Of a DNA stretch of 64,000 nucleotides, positions 26,587 to 35,007 are shown piece by piece; the stretch's first letter is position 1; every line of letters starts with the position of its first letter. A model generated the notes under the pieces. It was not told where the DNA came from. It searched no databases and saw nothing but the letters and a program-made list of their open reading frames with translations. The position numbers and the translations under genes are program-made. This DNA is from an uncultured Spirochaetaceae bacterium. GTDB taxonomy: Bacteria > Spirochaetota > Spirochaetia > Sphaerochaetales > Sphaerochaetaceae. The stretch covers positions 186,001-250,000 of the forward strand of contig CALXLD010000022.1 of NCBI GenBank assembly GCA_944389105.1, written 5' to 3'.

Positions 26587-28101
26587 ATGGCTAGTAATCT
26601 TATCAGAATAAACAGCCGCGACAATGTCGCGGTAGCAATAAAGCCTCTAATGAAAGGCGATGTCGTTACAGTCGACGGTGAGACCTTCACCGTCTTCTCA
26701 GATATCCCGGCAGGACACAAAGTAGCTCTTTCCGATATCAAGAAGGATGAAAGCGTAATTAAATACGGATATCCAATAGGAGCAGCAAAGGAAGATATCA
26801 AGAAAGGTTCGCATGTGCATGCCTTCAATATTCACACGCTCCTTAACGAGAATGCTGAATATCATTACGACAAAGCAACTGCAGAGGAAGCAAAGCTTGA
26901 AGCTGAGGATGATAAGCTCAGATGGAAGGATCATATACCAACCATAAGAGCTTATGTGAGAAAAAATGGTGCAATCGGCATCAGGAATGCACTCTGGATC
27001 ATCCCTACTGTAGGCTGCGTGAACAGGATATCGATGCAGCTTGAAAGCTGGGGAAACGAGAATCTCGGCCTTGAGGATGGTGTGCATGCATACACTCACC
27101 CATTCGGCTGCTCACAGCTTGGAGATGACCACGAGAATACAAGAAAGATCCTGGCAGACCTTGTCCATCATCCAAATGCAGGAGGCGTTCTTGTAATCGG
27201 CCTTGGCTGTGAGAACAACACAATGGATTCGTTTAAGGAACTTGTAGGGGAAGTTGACACGGACAGGGTAAAATTCCTCATCTGCCAGGAATCGGAAGAT
27301 GAAGTGGCTGATGGACGCCGCCTGCTCTCTGAGATTGCAGAAGTCATGAAGAATGACAGCAGAGAAGCTGTTCCGATGTCAAAGCTGATTGTCGGATTCA
27401 AGTGCGGCGGATCAGATGGCCTATCAGGAATCACCGCAAATCCTCTTGTCGGAAGATTCTGCAACGAGCTTACAGCAATGGGCGGAACCGGAATACTCAC
27501 AGAAGTCCCGGAGATGTTCGGAGCTGAACAGGTTCTTATGAACCGCTGTATAAATGAAGATGTTTATGACAGGACTGTAAAGCTTATCCAGGACTTCAAG
27601 CACTATTTCACATCGCATGGACAGGTGGTATATGAAAACCCATCACCAGGCAATAAGGCTGGCGGAATCTCCACACTGGAGGATAAGAGCCTTGGCTGTG
27701 TCCAGAAAGGCGGAAGAGCTCCTATTACAGCTGTTCTCGGTTATGGAGAGAGAGTGACAGAACCAGGACTGAATCTTCTTTCAGGTCCGGGAAATGACAT
27801 TGTCTCGACAACAGCACAGAGCGCAGCAGGTGCTCACATGATTCTCTTCACTACAGGAAGAGGTACTCCGTTAGGAGCCCCTGTCCCAACTGTGAAGATT
27901 GCCACAAATCATGACCTTGCAGAGCATAAGAAGGACTGGATTGACTTCGATGCTTCCAAGATGCTTACAGAGGACCCGAGGAATGTCACGGATGACCTTA
28001 TAACGCTCATCATTTCCATCGCAAATGGTGAGACTCGCACTAAAAATGAGATCAATGGCTACTCCGAGATCTCAATCTTCAAGGACGGTGTTGTATTATG
28101 A
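26587..28101 (+). CDS. uxaA: Altronate dehydratase
   Basis: 504 residues from the ATG at 26587, preferred because GAGGAG is 4 bases upstream; the longer frame would start with a TTG inside uxaB. It contains the short N-terminal SAF-type domain (about 1-95), then the catalytic UxaA domain with VNRISMQLE, HPFGCSQLGDDHENT, LGCENN, GFKCGGSDGLSGITANP and the C-terminal ARGTPLG-like TGRGTPLGAPVPTVKIATN. It dehydrates D-altronate to 2-keto-3-deoxygluconate, an iron-dependent reaction. Its stop overlaps the uxaC start by 4 bp. Confidence 0.93.
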   Translation: MASNLIRINSRDNVAVAIKPLMKGDVVTVDGETFTVFSDIPAGHKVALSDIKKDESVIKYGYPIGAAKEDIKKGSHVHAFNIHTLLNENAEYHYDKATAEEAKLEAEDDKLRWKDHIPTIRAYVRKNGAIGIRNALWIIPTVGCVNRISMQLESWGNENLGLEDGVHAYTHPFGCSQLGDDHENTRKILADLVHHPNAGGVLVIGLGCENNTMDSFKELVGEVDTDRVKFLICQESEDEVADGRRLLSEIAEVMKNDSREAVPMSKLIVGFKCGGSDGLSGITANPLVGRFCNELTAMGGTGILTEVPEMFGAEQVLMNRCINEDVYDRTVKLIQDFKHYFTSHGQVVYENPSPGNKAGGISTLEDKSLGCVQKGGRAPITAVLGYGERVTEPGLNLLSGPGNDIVSTTAQSAAGAHMILFTTGRGTPLGAPVPTVKIATNHDLAEHKKDWIDFDASKMLTEDPRNVTDDLITLIISIANGETRTKNEINGYSEISIFKDGVVL

Positions 28102-29498
28102 AAGAATTCATGGGAAAGGATTTCCTGCTTGAAAGCCAGATGGCTAAGACGCTTTATCACGAATATGCAGCTGATATGCCTATATTCGACTATCACTGCC
28201 ATCTTATTCCGCAGCAGATTGCTGAAGACAAGAGATTCACGACAATAACAGATGCCTGGCTTGGCGGAGACCACTATAAGTGGAGACAGATGCGTACATG
28301 CGGTTTTGATGAGAAGCTCATCACCGGAGATGCTGATCCATATGACAAGTTCCTTGCATGGGCAGAGACTATGGAGAATCTTATCGGAAACCCGCTTTAT
28401 CACTGGACACACCTTGAGCTTCAGAGATACTTCGGAATCTATGACGTTCTCAACAGGAAGAACGCAAAGAAGATCTACGATGAGGCAAACGAGCAGTTCA
28501 AGTCCAATCCAGAGCTTTCCGTATTTGGAATTATGAAGAAATTCAAGGTCTATGCAGTCGGAACAACTGATGATCCAGCAGATGATCTGAAGTATCACAA
28601 AATCATCAGGGAAGAAGGAAAGTGCCCAGCAAAGGTAATCCCATCCTTCCGTCCAGACAAAGCTCTCAATATCGAAAAGCCGGATTTCGCTGAATACATT
28701 GAGAAGCTTGGAACTGCTGCCGGAATCAGCATCAAGAGTGCTGAGGATGTAATCGCAGCGCTTGAGAAGAGACTTGCATTCTTCGTTGAAATGGGCTGCC
28801 GTGCTTCCGACCATGCCCTCATGACATGTCCTCATACATTCTGGGAAACAGGAAAGATCAATGAAGTTTTCCAGAAGAGAATGAACGGCGGCGAAGTCTC
28901 TGCACTTGAGGCGGATGCATACAGGACATTCATCCTCTCAGCTCTTGCAAGGGCTTACAGGAAGAACAATGTTGCTATGCAGCTTCATTTTGCAGCTATC
29001 AGGGATAACAATGCTAAGATGTACAAAGCTCTTGGCCCGGATACAGGCTATGATGCTGTTTATGACAGCGAGCTTTCCGCTGGTGTTGCTGCATTCTTCT
29101 CTGCACTTACCGACACAGATGATGTTCCTAAGACAATCCTCTATTCTCTCAATCCAAAGGATTACTACTCTCTCGGAACACTGATGGGATGCTATCAGGG
29201 AGGAGTAAGAGGAAGAATCCAGCTTGGTTCTGCATGGTGGTTCTGCGACCACAGAGATGGTATGGAAGACCAGATCAAGACTCTTGCAAATCTTGGTGCT
29301 CTTCCGCTCTTCGTCGGTATGCTCACCGATTCAAGGTCCTTCCTCTCCTACTCAAGGCATGAGTACTTCAGAAGAATACTCTGCAATGTCATCGGAGGCT
29401 GGGCTGACAATGGAGAAATCCCGGCAGATCCAGAAATGCTCGGAGAAATCGTAAGCAACATATCATTCAACAACGCACAGAGATATTTCGAGGGTTAA
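28098..29498 (+). CDS. uxaC: Glucuronate/galacturonate isomerase
   Basis: 466 residues, standard length for UxaC in the amidohydrolase superfamily. Motifs are FDYHCHLIPQQIAEDKRF (metal-site histidines, about 29-46), DPYDKFLAWAETM, TDDPADDLKYH and the late GWWFCD-like SAWWFCDHRDGMEDQ plus LTDSRSFLSYSRHEYFRRI. It isomerises D-galacturonate to D-tagaturonate and D-glucuronate to D-fructuronate. It is placed last of the three uronate genes and is followed 6 bp later by an IclR regulator. Confidence 0.94.
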   Translation: MKEFMGKDFLLESQMAKTLYHEYAADMPIFDYHCHLIPQQIAEDKRFTTITDAWLGGDHYKWRQMRTCGFDEKLITGDADPYDKFLAWAETMENLIGNPLYHWTHLELQRYFGIYDVLNRKNAKKIYDEANEQFKSNPELSVFGIMKKFKVYAVGTTDDPADDLKYHKIIREEGKCPAKVIPSFRPDKALNIEKPDFAEYIEKLGTAAGISIKSAEDVIAALEKRLAFFVEMGCRASDHALMTCPHTFWETGKINEVFQKRMNGGEVSALEADAYRTFILSALARAYRKNNVAMQLHFAAIRDNNAKMYKALGPDTGYDAVYDSELSAGVAAFFSALTDTDDVPKTILYSLNPKDYYSLGTLMGCYQGGVRGRIQLGSAWWFCDHRDGMEDQIKTLANLGALPLFVGMLTDSRSFLSYSRHEYFRRILCNVIGGWADNGEIPADPEMLGEIVSNISFNNAQRYFEG

Positions 29499-29504
29499 TA
29501 AACA

Positions 29505-30284
29505 ATGGACAGGGTCAGAGACGACGAAAAGCAGATGAGTGCAGTAATGCGTACCATATCGATTCTTGAAGCGCTTTCAGAAGTTGAAGGAATCAATCTG
29601 GAAAACCTTTCAAGAACGACAGCGCTTCCCAAAGCAACGCTTCTTCGTTTCCTCTCTACCCTGACAAGTCTCGGATATGTTCACCGCGATGGAGCTGACA
29701 TGTATCATCTTACTCTCAAGATGTTCTCTGTCGGCTCCAGATCCCTGAAGCACATGGATCTGATCAATACTGCAAAGCCTTTTGCAAAAAAACTCTGCCA
29801 GGATCTTGGAGAGACGGTGCATATGGGCATCCTAGAAGGCAGCAACGCAGTCTATGTACTAAAAGAAGAATCCAGCTATACGCTGAGAATGTATTCAAGG
29901 GTCGGGAAGGTAATTCCGCTCTACTGTACTGCAATTGGAAAGATATTCCTTTCCGATATGACAGAGAAAGAGCTTGAGGATTATTTCAGAACCAATCCGC
30001 TCAAACCATTCACTCCGAAATCAATAAAGACCCACCATGCTCTCAGGGAAGAACTTGAAAGAACAAAAAGCAGGGGCTGGGCTATTGATGACGAGGAACA
30101 TGAAGAAAATGTGTTCTGCATAGGAGCTCCAGTCAAGGATTATACAGGAAAAACAATAGCAGCTATGTCCGTATCCTGGCCTATATTCCGCTTCAACCAG
30201 GAAAGCTTCCTGGAAATAGCAGAGAAAATAAAAGAGACTACAAACGAATTATCCAGGGTACTTGGATACATCCCTGAAAAATAG
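29505..30284 (+). CDS. IclR-family transcriptional regulator, KdgR-like
   Basis: 259 residues. An N-terminal winged helix (SAVMRTISILEALSEVEGINL, then TTALPKATLLRFLSTLTSLG) is followed by the IclR effector domain with GETVHMGILEG and the C-terminal loop FCIGAPVKDYTGKTIAAMSVS. The position at the end of the uxaBAC operon and the presence of IclR/KdgR-type palindromes at kdgK/eda and kduD make it the likely regulator of uronate and KDG use, probably released by 2-keto-3-deoxygluconate. That effector is inferred from the KdgR family. Confidence 0.86.
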   Translation: MDRVRDDEKQMSAVMRTISILEALSEVEGINLENLSRTTALPKATLLRFLSTLTSLGYVHRDGADMYHLTLKMFSVGSRSLKHMDLINTAKPFAKKLCQDLGETVHMGILEGSNAVYVLKEESSYTLRMYSRVGKVIPLYCTAIGKIFLSDMTEKELEDYFRTNPLKPFTPKSIKTHHALREELERTKSRGWAIDDEEHEENVFCIGAPVKDYTGKTIAAMSVSWPIFRFNQESFLEIAEKIKETTNELSRVLGYIPEK

Positions 30285-30300
30285 TCCTGCACTACTTTAA

Positions 30301-31287
30301 TCAGGTCGTCTCCCTTAGAACAAGAGATGGAGATATGATTACGTGTTCTGTATATGAAGGATTTTCAATTGCCTTCTCAAGTATTTCAGAACACGATGTG
30401 GAAAGCTCCTGCAGCTTTGTATCAACAGTTGATAACCGTGGATTTGATATCATAGAGAAGGGAGAATTATCCGTTCCGATTACCGCGATATCTTCCGGAA
30501 TTCTCTTTCCAAGATCCAGAAGTTTCCTTGATCCCCCTACTGCAATGAGATCAACTGCATAAATTATTGCATCAACCTCTGGATGCTCTGTTATGAGCTT
30601 CTCAGTGATTTCTGCCCCAGATTCCGCACTATCAGAGCAGACATAAAGGATACGGGGAAAGCAGAGCTCTCTGGAAGCTTTCTCATAGCCTAGGATCTTT
30701 TTGCGATTGGATGGGGTATCGTTATTGTTTATATATGCAATATTCCTTCTTCCCTGCTCATAAAGGTATTTAGCCGCATCATAGATTCCCACAACCTCAT
30801 CAGAAACTACCGAAGAGACATTCGGGAGAGAGAATTCCCCATTCTGGAAAATAATCGGTGTATCGGGCATGTAATCAATAATAGCCTGTCTCACTGGTTC
30901 ATTCTGAAAAGATGAACCAATAAGAACAGCTGCATTGACTCTTCTGGACGAGAGGATCCTGATGTACTCGGCCTTGCTTTCATCGGTATCACCAGCATTG
31001 AGAATAAGCGAACAGTATCCCTTTCTCATAAAATGCTGCTCAATCATGTAGGCGCCTTCGATATGATGCTGATTACGGATATCGGAGACAAGGATGCCAA
31101 TCATCTTGCTGGTCTGGTTTACAAGACCCCTAGCAGCTTCACTTACAGAAAAATTAGATTCTTTAAGTATCCTTTCTACTCTTTCCCTTGTTGATTTCTT
31201 GATACCTGGACGGGAGTTCAGAACCCGGCTGACCGTACTTGCAGATACTCCCGCTTCCCTTGCAATGTCGTAGATCGTAAGACCCAT
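30301..31287 (-). CDS. LacI-family transcriptional regulator
   Basis: 328 residues, a full-length LacI protein with helix-turn-helix MGLTIYDIAREAGVSASTVS and a binding fold containing IGILVSDIRNQHHIEG and AVIGTDNSPFSMISNPRLST near the end. Its start overlaps the stop of the reductase gene by one base, so it is the third gene of the cyclase-reductase-LacI operon and probably autoregulates it. A LacI-consensus palindrome upstream of the operon (32994-33011) is the probable binding site. Confidence 0.9.
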   Translation of the reverse strand: MGLTIYDIAREAGVSASTVSRVLNSRPGIKKSTRERVERILKESNFSVSEAARGLVNQTSKMIGILVSDIRNQHHIEGAYMIEQHFMRKGYCSLILNAGDTDESKAEYIRILSSRRVNAAVLIGSSFQNEPVRQAIIDYMPDTPIIFQNGEFSLPNVSSVVSDEVVGIYDAAKYLYEQGRRNIAYINNNDTPSNRKKILGYEKASRELCFPRILYVCSDSAESGAEITEKLITEHPEVDAIIYAVDLIAVGGSRKLLDLGKRIPEDIAVIGTDNSPFSMISNPRLSTVDTKLQELSTSCSEILEKAIENPSYTEHVIISPSLVLRETT

Positions 31288-32195
31288 TATCTCTCCCTGT
31301 CCTCTAAAGCATGTATCAATGATACAGCCATTTCATGATGAGGAACAGGTACGCCAAGCTCATGGGCTTTCTCAACCACAGCTCCGCTGATGGTATCAAC
31401 TTCTGTCTTCCTGCCATTCTTGATATCCATCATGATTGATGTATATCCGCCTTTGTTGCTTTCACTGGTCTTCCTTACTTTTTCCACAACAGCATTCTCG
31501 TCAAAAGAAAGCCCCATAGCAGCAGCAACTCTGACAGTTTCTTTAATGAGATTCCTGCAGATTGAGAAGGCATATTCATTCTGTGATACATAATACATAT
31601 CACACTGGAGTATTGCGGTAAGGACGGAAAGAGAGACATTTGTCATCAGCTTGTCCCAGATGAGCTGCTGGATATTATGATGTATCCTTACATCAAACCC
31701 ACAGGAATCAAAAGCTTCCTTTACCTTATATAGGAAAGGATCATTCGAGCCATCTATTTTTCCGATATTGGTAACGCCCTTTCCGCCATGGTGAACCTTA
31801 CCAAGTGCAAGAACAGCACCATTATCTTCCGTGGTTCCGATGATAATCCTGCTTTCATCAGCAAAACCTGAGAGTATCTTCTCATGTCCGGCACCATTCT
31901 GAAGCGTCATAAGATAAGTATCCTCTCCTATTGTCCCTCTGATGTTTTTCAGTGCCGATACTGAATAAAGAGACTTTGTAAAAAGGATTACAAGATCTGC
32001 TTTTTCTGAGGAGGATACAGAAGCCATAGGGTGGAAAACATTTTCCACCCCACCTTCTTCAAGGATTATTCCATCATCTGAAATCTTTTCAACAAGAGCA
32101 GTATTGGTATCTATGAGAGTTACATCATTGTGCTGGCTGAGCCTTCCCCCATAGATGGAGCCCATAGCCCCTGCCCCGACAACTATAATCCTCAT
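31287..32195 (-). CDS. Ketopantoate reductase-family (ApbA/PanE-like) dehydrogenase
   Basis: 302 residues with N-terminal Rossmann motif VVGAGAMGSIYGGRLS and KSLYSVSALKNI (family residue K), LQNGAGHE, and the C-terminal domain with WDKLMTNVSLSVLTAILQCD and GRKTEVDTISGAVVEKA. The fold reduces 2-keto acids with NADPH; in PanE the substrate is ketopantoate. Because it is between a cyclase-family hydrolase and a LacI repressor, a catabolic 2-keto or 2-hydroxy acid role is more likely than pantothenate synthesis. It starts 8 bp after the cyclase gene. Confidence 0.82.
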   Translation of the reverse strand: MRIIVVGAGAMGSIYGGRLSQHNDVTLIDTNTALVEKISDDGIILEEGGVENVFHPMASVSSSEKADLVILFTKSLYSVSALKNIRGTIGEDTYLMTLQNGAGHEKILSGFADESRIIIGTTEDNGAVLALGKVHHGGKGVTNIGKIDGSNDPFLYKVKEAFDSCGFDVRIHHNIQQLIWDKLMTNVSLSVLTAILQCDMYYVSQNEYAFSICRNLIKETVRVAAAMGLSFDENAVVEKVRKTSESNKGGYTSIMMDIKNGRKTEVDTISGAVVEKAHELGVPVPHHEMAVSLIHALEDRER

Positions 32196-32203
32196 GGAAT
32201 CTC

Positions 32204-32893
32204 CTAATTATCAAACTCTGCAAGACCTTCGATAGCATATGCTCTTACAGGGCAGGAATCGAGGCCGATAATCGGAAGCGGTGCATAGCTCATGAAGAAA
32301 ACATCCTTCTCAAGCTTGTCGAGGTTCTTGAGGACCTCAAGGAACACGATATTCTCAGCGAGAAGGATATCATGGAAAGGCTTTACATCCTCATTGCAGT
32401 TCTCAATTGAGACGCCATCTCCGAATCCAACGCACTTTGCCTTATGATCCTTGAACCACTGAGCTGTCTCTCCATTAACGAAGAGTCTCTTATCCTCTGG
32501 AGTATTTGTCTTTGGCGTGAAAGGAGGAAGCTTGTAAGGGCTATCAATAATTACAATAGTGCCATCCTTCATCTTAGGAGCACAGTATTTATCGAGCATT
32601 TCTGCTGTGATGTATGAATTTGGAGCAGCATCCGGAATAGTCACATAGATTGCACGTCCGAAGAATGTTGTAAGAGGAAGCTCTGCTACGCTTGGCCAGT
32701 TGTCATCATGATGATACGGACACTCACAATGAGTTCCAAGATGGCTTGTAAGATCCATGATTGTATGGAAATCAGGAATAGGACCACCTGTATTGAAACG
32801 ATAAAGATGACATCTTCTTGTCTCAGTCTTTGGATCAAGGGTCTTTGTAAGATCCACGATTCTTAGATTACCCATTGTGTAAACGCAATCCAT
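32204..32893 (-). CDS. Cyclase-family protein (kynurenine formamidase-like metal hydrolase)
   Basis: 229 residues. The family's metal-binding signature appears as SHLGTHCECPYHH (about residues 50-62, the HxGTHxDxPxH pattern with E/C replacing D), followed by VIIDSPY and GFGDGVSIE in the core. Members hydrolyse amide or ester bonds using zinc or manganese. The ATG at 32893 has AGGAG upstream; an in-frame ATG at 32875 is possible. First gene of the operon with the PanE-like reductase and LacI regulator. Kynurenine itself is an unlikely substrate in this context. Confidence 0.78.
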   Translation of the reverse strand: MDCVYTMGNLRIVDLTKTLDPKTETRRCHLYRFNTGGPIPDFHTIMDLTSHLGTHCECPYHHDDNWPSVAELPLTTFFGRAIYVTIPDAAPNSYITAEMLDKYCAPKMKDGTIVIIDSPYKLPPFTPKTNTPEDKRLFVNGETAQWFKDHKAKCVGFGDGVSIENCNEDVKPFHDILLAENIVFLEVLKNLDKLEKDVFFMSYAPLPIIGLDSCPVRAYAIEGLAEFDN

Positions 32894-32957
32894 TTCTTTC
32901 TCCTATTTCTGTCCGATTAGCCGGTACAGTAAAAACTTATTCTTTTAACTTACAACT

Positions 32958-32986
32958 ATGGTATTACCCACTGGAAGGATTGTAAA
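32958..32986 (-). promoter_or_regulatory. Promoter of the cyclase/reductase/LacI operon
   Basis: On the minus strand TTTACA (32981-32986) and TACCAT (32958-32963) are separated by 17 bp, ahead of the cyclase gene. Confidence 0.5.
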
Positions 32987-32993
32987 GAAATTT

Positions 32994-33011
32994 TTTGCAA
33001 TCGATTTCAAA
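32994..33011. promoter_or_regulatory. LacI-family operator palindrome
   Basis: TTTGCAATCGATTTCAAA contains TGCAATCGATTTCA, which fits the LacI-family consensus TG-N-AA-N-CG-N-TT-N-CA exactly and is symmetric apart from one base pair. It lies just upstream of the -35 of the operon that encodes a LacI regulator. Confidence 0.65.
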
Positions 33012-33113
33012 ATTATCTCACTACTGTTTACTGCACACAAAATATTCTACAATTCCAACTCGATATCGGCTTTGTAGCAATATTGAAAAAAATCAATAAT
33101 CCCTGCTGCTATA

Positions 33114-33566
33114 TCAGACAGGAACCTTAACTACAATTTTCTTTATTTCCATCTTCTCTGCAGCAGCTAAGCGTGGCTTATGCACATCTTCTGGAGCAAG
33201 AAGGATAAAATCTCCAGCTCTGAGAAGAACCTTGCCCGAAGAAACAGGGTTCTCATAGAATGTTATATCATCACTTTCAGAATATGGCGTTTTCACCACA
33301 AGTCCAGCACGAGAACATACTCCACAGTATTCCTCTCCCTCAACAACATACTGGACATCAAAATACTTCTCATGGGATTCAAAGAAGACTTCATCATCGC
33401 AGAAGCTTGTATATCTCTGAACAGAGGCCCTTACACCATTCTCAAGTTCAATCCATCCAACAGGAAGTTCTGCAAGATCTTTCCGCTTAAGGAACTCAAA
33501 AGCTGTCCTGAACTTGGATTCTGTCAAATCATACTTATATTCATCTCCGATTTTTGTACTAAACAT
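33114..33566 (-). CDS. YhcH/YjgK/YiaL-family protein (EbgC-like cupin)
   Basis: 150 residues, the usual length. The typical pattern is visible: YESHEKYFDVQYVVEGEEYCG (as FESHEKYFDVQYVVEG), FYENPVSSGKVLLRAGDFILLAPEDVHKPRLA, with metal-ligand H and E residues of the double-stranded beta-helix. Family members accompany sugar catabolic genes and may be anomerases or isomerases; the precise reaction is unsettled. It stands in the pectin-related region, behind a strong ribosome site (AAGGAGG). Confidence 0.87.
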   Translation of the reverse strand: MFSTKIGDEYKYDLTESKFRTAFEFLKRKDLAELPVGWIELENGVRASVQRYTSFCDDEVFFESHEKYFDVQYVVEGEEYCGVCSRAGLVVKTPYSESDDITFYENPVSSGKVLLRAGDFILLAPEDVHKPRLAAAEKMEIKKIVVKVPV

Positions 33567-33628
33567 AAAATTCCTCCTTATGTATTTAGATAAATTTTAG
33601 CAGGTTTAAATTAATTTCCACACCAAAT

Positions 33629-34282
33629 TCATTCTTTATGTTGTCTCTGGATAGTCCCTGATCCCTTAAAAATCATCCAGGAAGGAATAAAACCTCTAAC
33701 TGATGATAGAGGATAGACTATAGAATCATGCCCTATGACAGTTCCCGGATTCAGAACAGCATTGCATCCTATCTCCGCCCTATCCCCTAAAAATGCACCT
33801 ATTTTAATCATTCCTGTTTCAACATCCATATCATTGAAATGCATGACTATGGGTTTCTTGTCAGAGCGTATATTCGAAGTTATAGATCCTGCTCCCATAT
33901 GAGCTTTGTAGCCAAGGATGCTATCCCCTACATAATTGAAATGGGGAACTTCTGCCGAATCCGATATAATCGCATTCTTGATTTCAACAGAGTTTCCTAT
34001 TACACAATTCTTCCCTATTACTGCATTTCCCCTTATGAATGCCGAATGCCTTATCTCGGCACCGCTATCGATTATGCAGGGAGGCTGAATAAGAGCACTT
34101 GGAGCTATAACAGCATCAGGAGAAACCCAAACCCCATCTGAAATCTCGGCAAAACCACTCTTAGGATAGGACAATATGAAATCATGGATCCCTGGAAGCA
34201 TTTCATGCAATTTGGAAAATGATGAAATGTACTCCCATGCTATAGAATGCTGAGGAGAAAAAAGCTCATCAATATAAGTCAT
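33629..34282 (-). CDS. Left-handed beta-helix (hexapeptide repeat) transferase-like protein
   Basis: 217 residues dominated by hexapeptide repeats (VWVSPDAVIAPSALIQPPCI, IDSGAEIRHSAFIRGNAVIG, AEIGCNAVLNPGTVIG) from about 45 to 200. The order resembles the GlmU C-terminal acetyltransferase domain or a sugar nucleotidyltransferase lacking its N-terminal catalytic domain. Acyl transfer to a sugar is likely but not certain. Its start overlaps the end of the acetylesterase gene by 4 bp, so the two are cotranscribed. Confidence 0.72.
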   Translation of the reverse strand: MTYIDELFSPQHSIAWEYISSFSKLHEMLPGIHDFILSYPKSGFAEISDGVWVSPDAVIAPSALIQPPCIIDSGAEIRHSAFIRGNAVIGKNCVIGNSVEIKNAIISDSAEVPHFNYVGDSILGYKAHMGAGSITSNIRSDKKPIVMHFNDMDVETGMIKIGAFLGDRAEIGCNAVLNPGTVIGHDSIVYPLSSVRGFIPSWMIFKGSGTIQRQHKE

Positions 34283-34947
34283 ATAAAAGCCTCCGGTTTA
34301 TCAGGCAAAGCACAGAGACTTTCATATATTAAGGAAGCGACCCATTCAGCACCTTCTGGACGCAGATGCGTATTGTCCTCTTTGCCTTCAGGATAGTTAT
34401 CATATATTCGGGAAGGAAAATTCATAAAATAATTTCTGGATACTTCCTCCCCTTCCTTCATGATTCCAATCATTGTAGGAATAGTCATGTCTATACAGTC
34501 AATACCGGATTTTTCAGCTGCATATTTCATCGCAGAAGGCCAATCCCCATGCGTATCCTGCAGCAGGCCATTATCAAAACATCTTCTTGCTATAGATGTT
34601 ATGAAAATCACCCTGGCACCTTTTGCTTTCAGTTTTTCAGCCATATACATAAGATTAACGGTATACTCATGCCAGGCTCTTGCTCCTCTGAAGGGATCTT
34701 CAAGCTTCTCATCATTATGGCCATACTGAATTAATACGATATCTCCTGAAGCAGCAGCTGTGAAGGCTTCTGCAAATTCTCCTCTTGCTATTACATCTTT
34801 AGTTGACCGGCCATTTATAGCTCTATTATCAAGAAGCCATCCCGGCTTAAGATACTTTCCAAAAACTTCACCCCACCCTGTCTCTGGACGGGCAGATTCA
34901 GGCTTTTGGGCCGCTGTTGAATCACCAAGAATAATCAATCTGTTCAT
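34279..34947 (-). CDS. Rhamnogalacturonan acetylesterase-like SGNH/GDSL hydrolase
   Basis: 222 residues with the SGNH blocks in order: GDSTAA (nucleophile S10), NGRS (45-48, oxyanion glycine), GHND (76-79, oxyanion asparagine), and D191-x-x-H194 followed by LRPEGA. This block arrangement is that of rhamnogalacturonan acetylesterases (YesT/RhgT type), which remove acetyl groups from pectin backbone sugars. No signal peptide is seen, so it acts on imported oligosaccharides. It fits with the GH105 and GH28 enzymes in this window. Confidence 0.85.
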   Translation of the reverse strand: MNRLIILGDSTAAQKPESARPETGWGEVFGKYLKPGWLLDNRAINGRSTKDVIARGEFAEAFTAAASGDIVLIQYGHNDEKLEDPFRGARAWHEYTVNLMYMAEKLKAKGARVIFITSIARRCFDNGLLQDTHGDWPSAMKYAAEKSGIDCIDMTIPTMIGIMKEGEEVSRNYFMNFPSRIYDNYPEGKEDNTHLRPEGAEWVASLIYESLCALPDKPEAFI

Positions 34948-34957
34948 ATTTTCCCAG

Positions 34958-34985
34958 AAAACCGGAGGCAGTAACCTCCGGTTTT
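34958..34985 (-). terminator. Strong terminator, near-symmetric, after the purine permease gene
   Basis: AAACCGGAGG and CCTCCGGTTT form a long perfect stem with a short loop, followed on the minus strand by TTTTC and flanked on the other side by T/A runs. It lies between the stop of the permease gene (35008) and the acetylesterase start, so it terminates the permease transcript and may function in both directions. Confidence 0.85.
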
Positions 34986-35007
34986 AAAAATTCAGGACTT
35001 ATCTATC

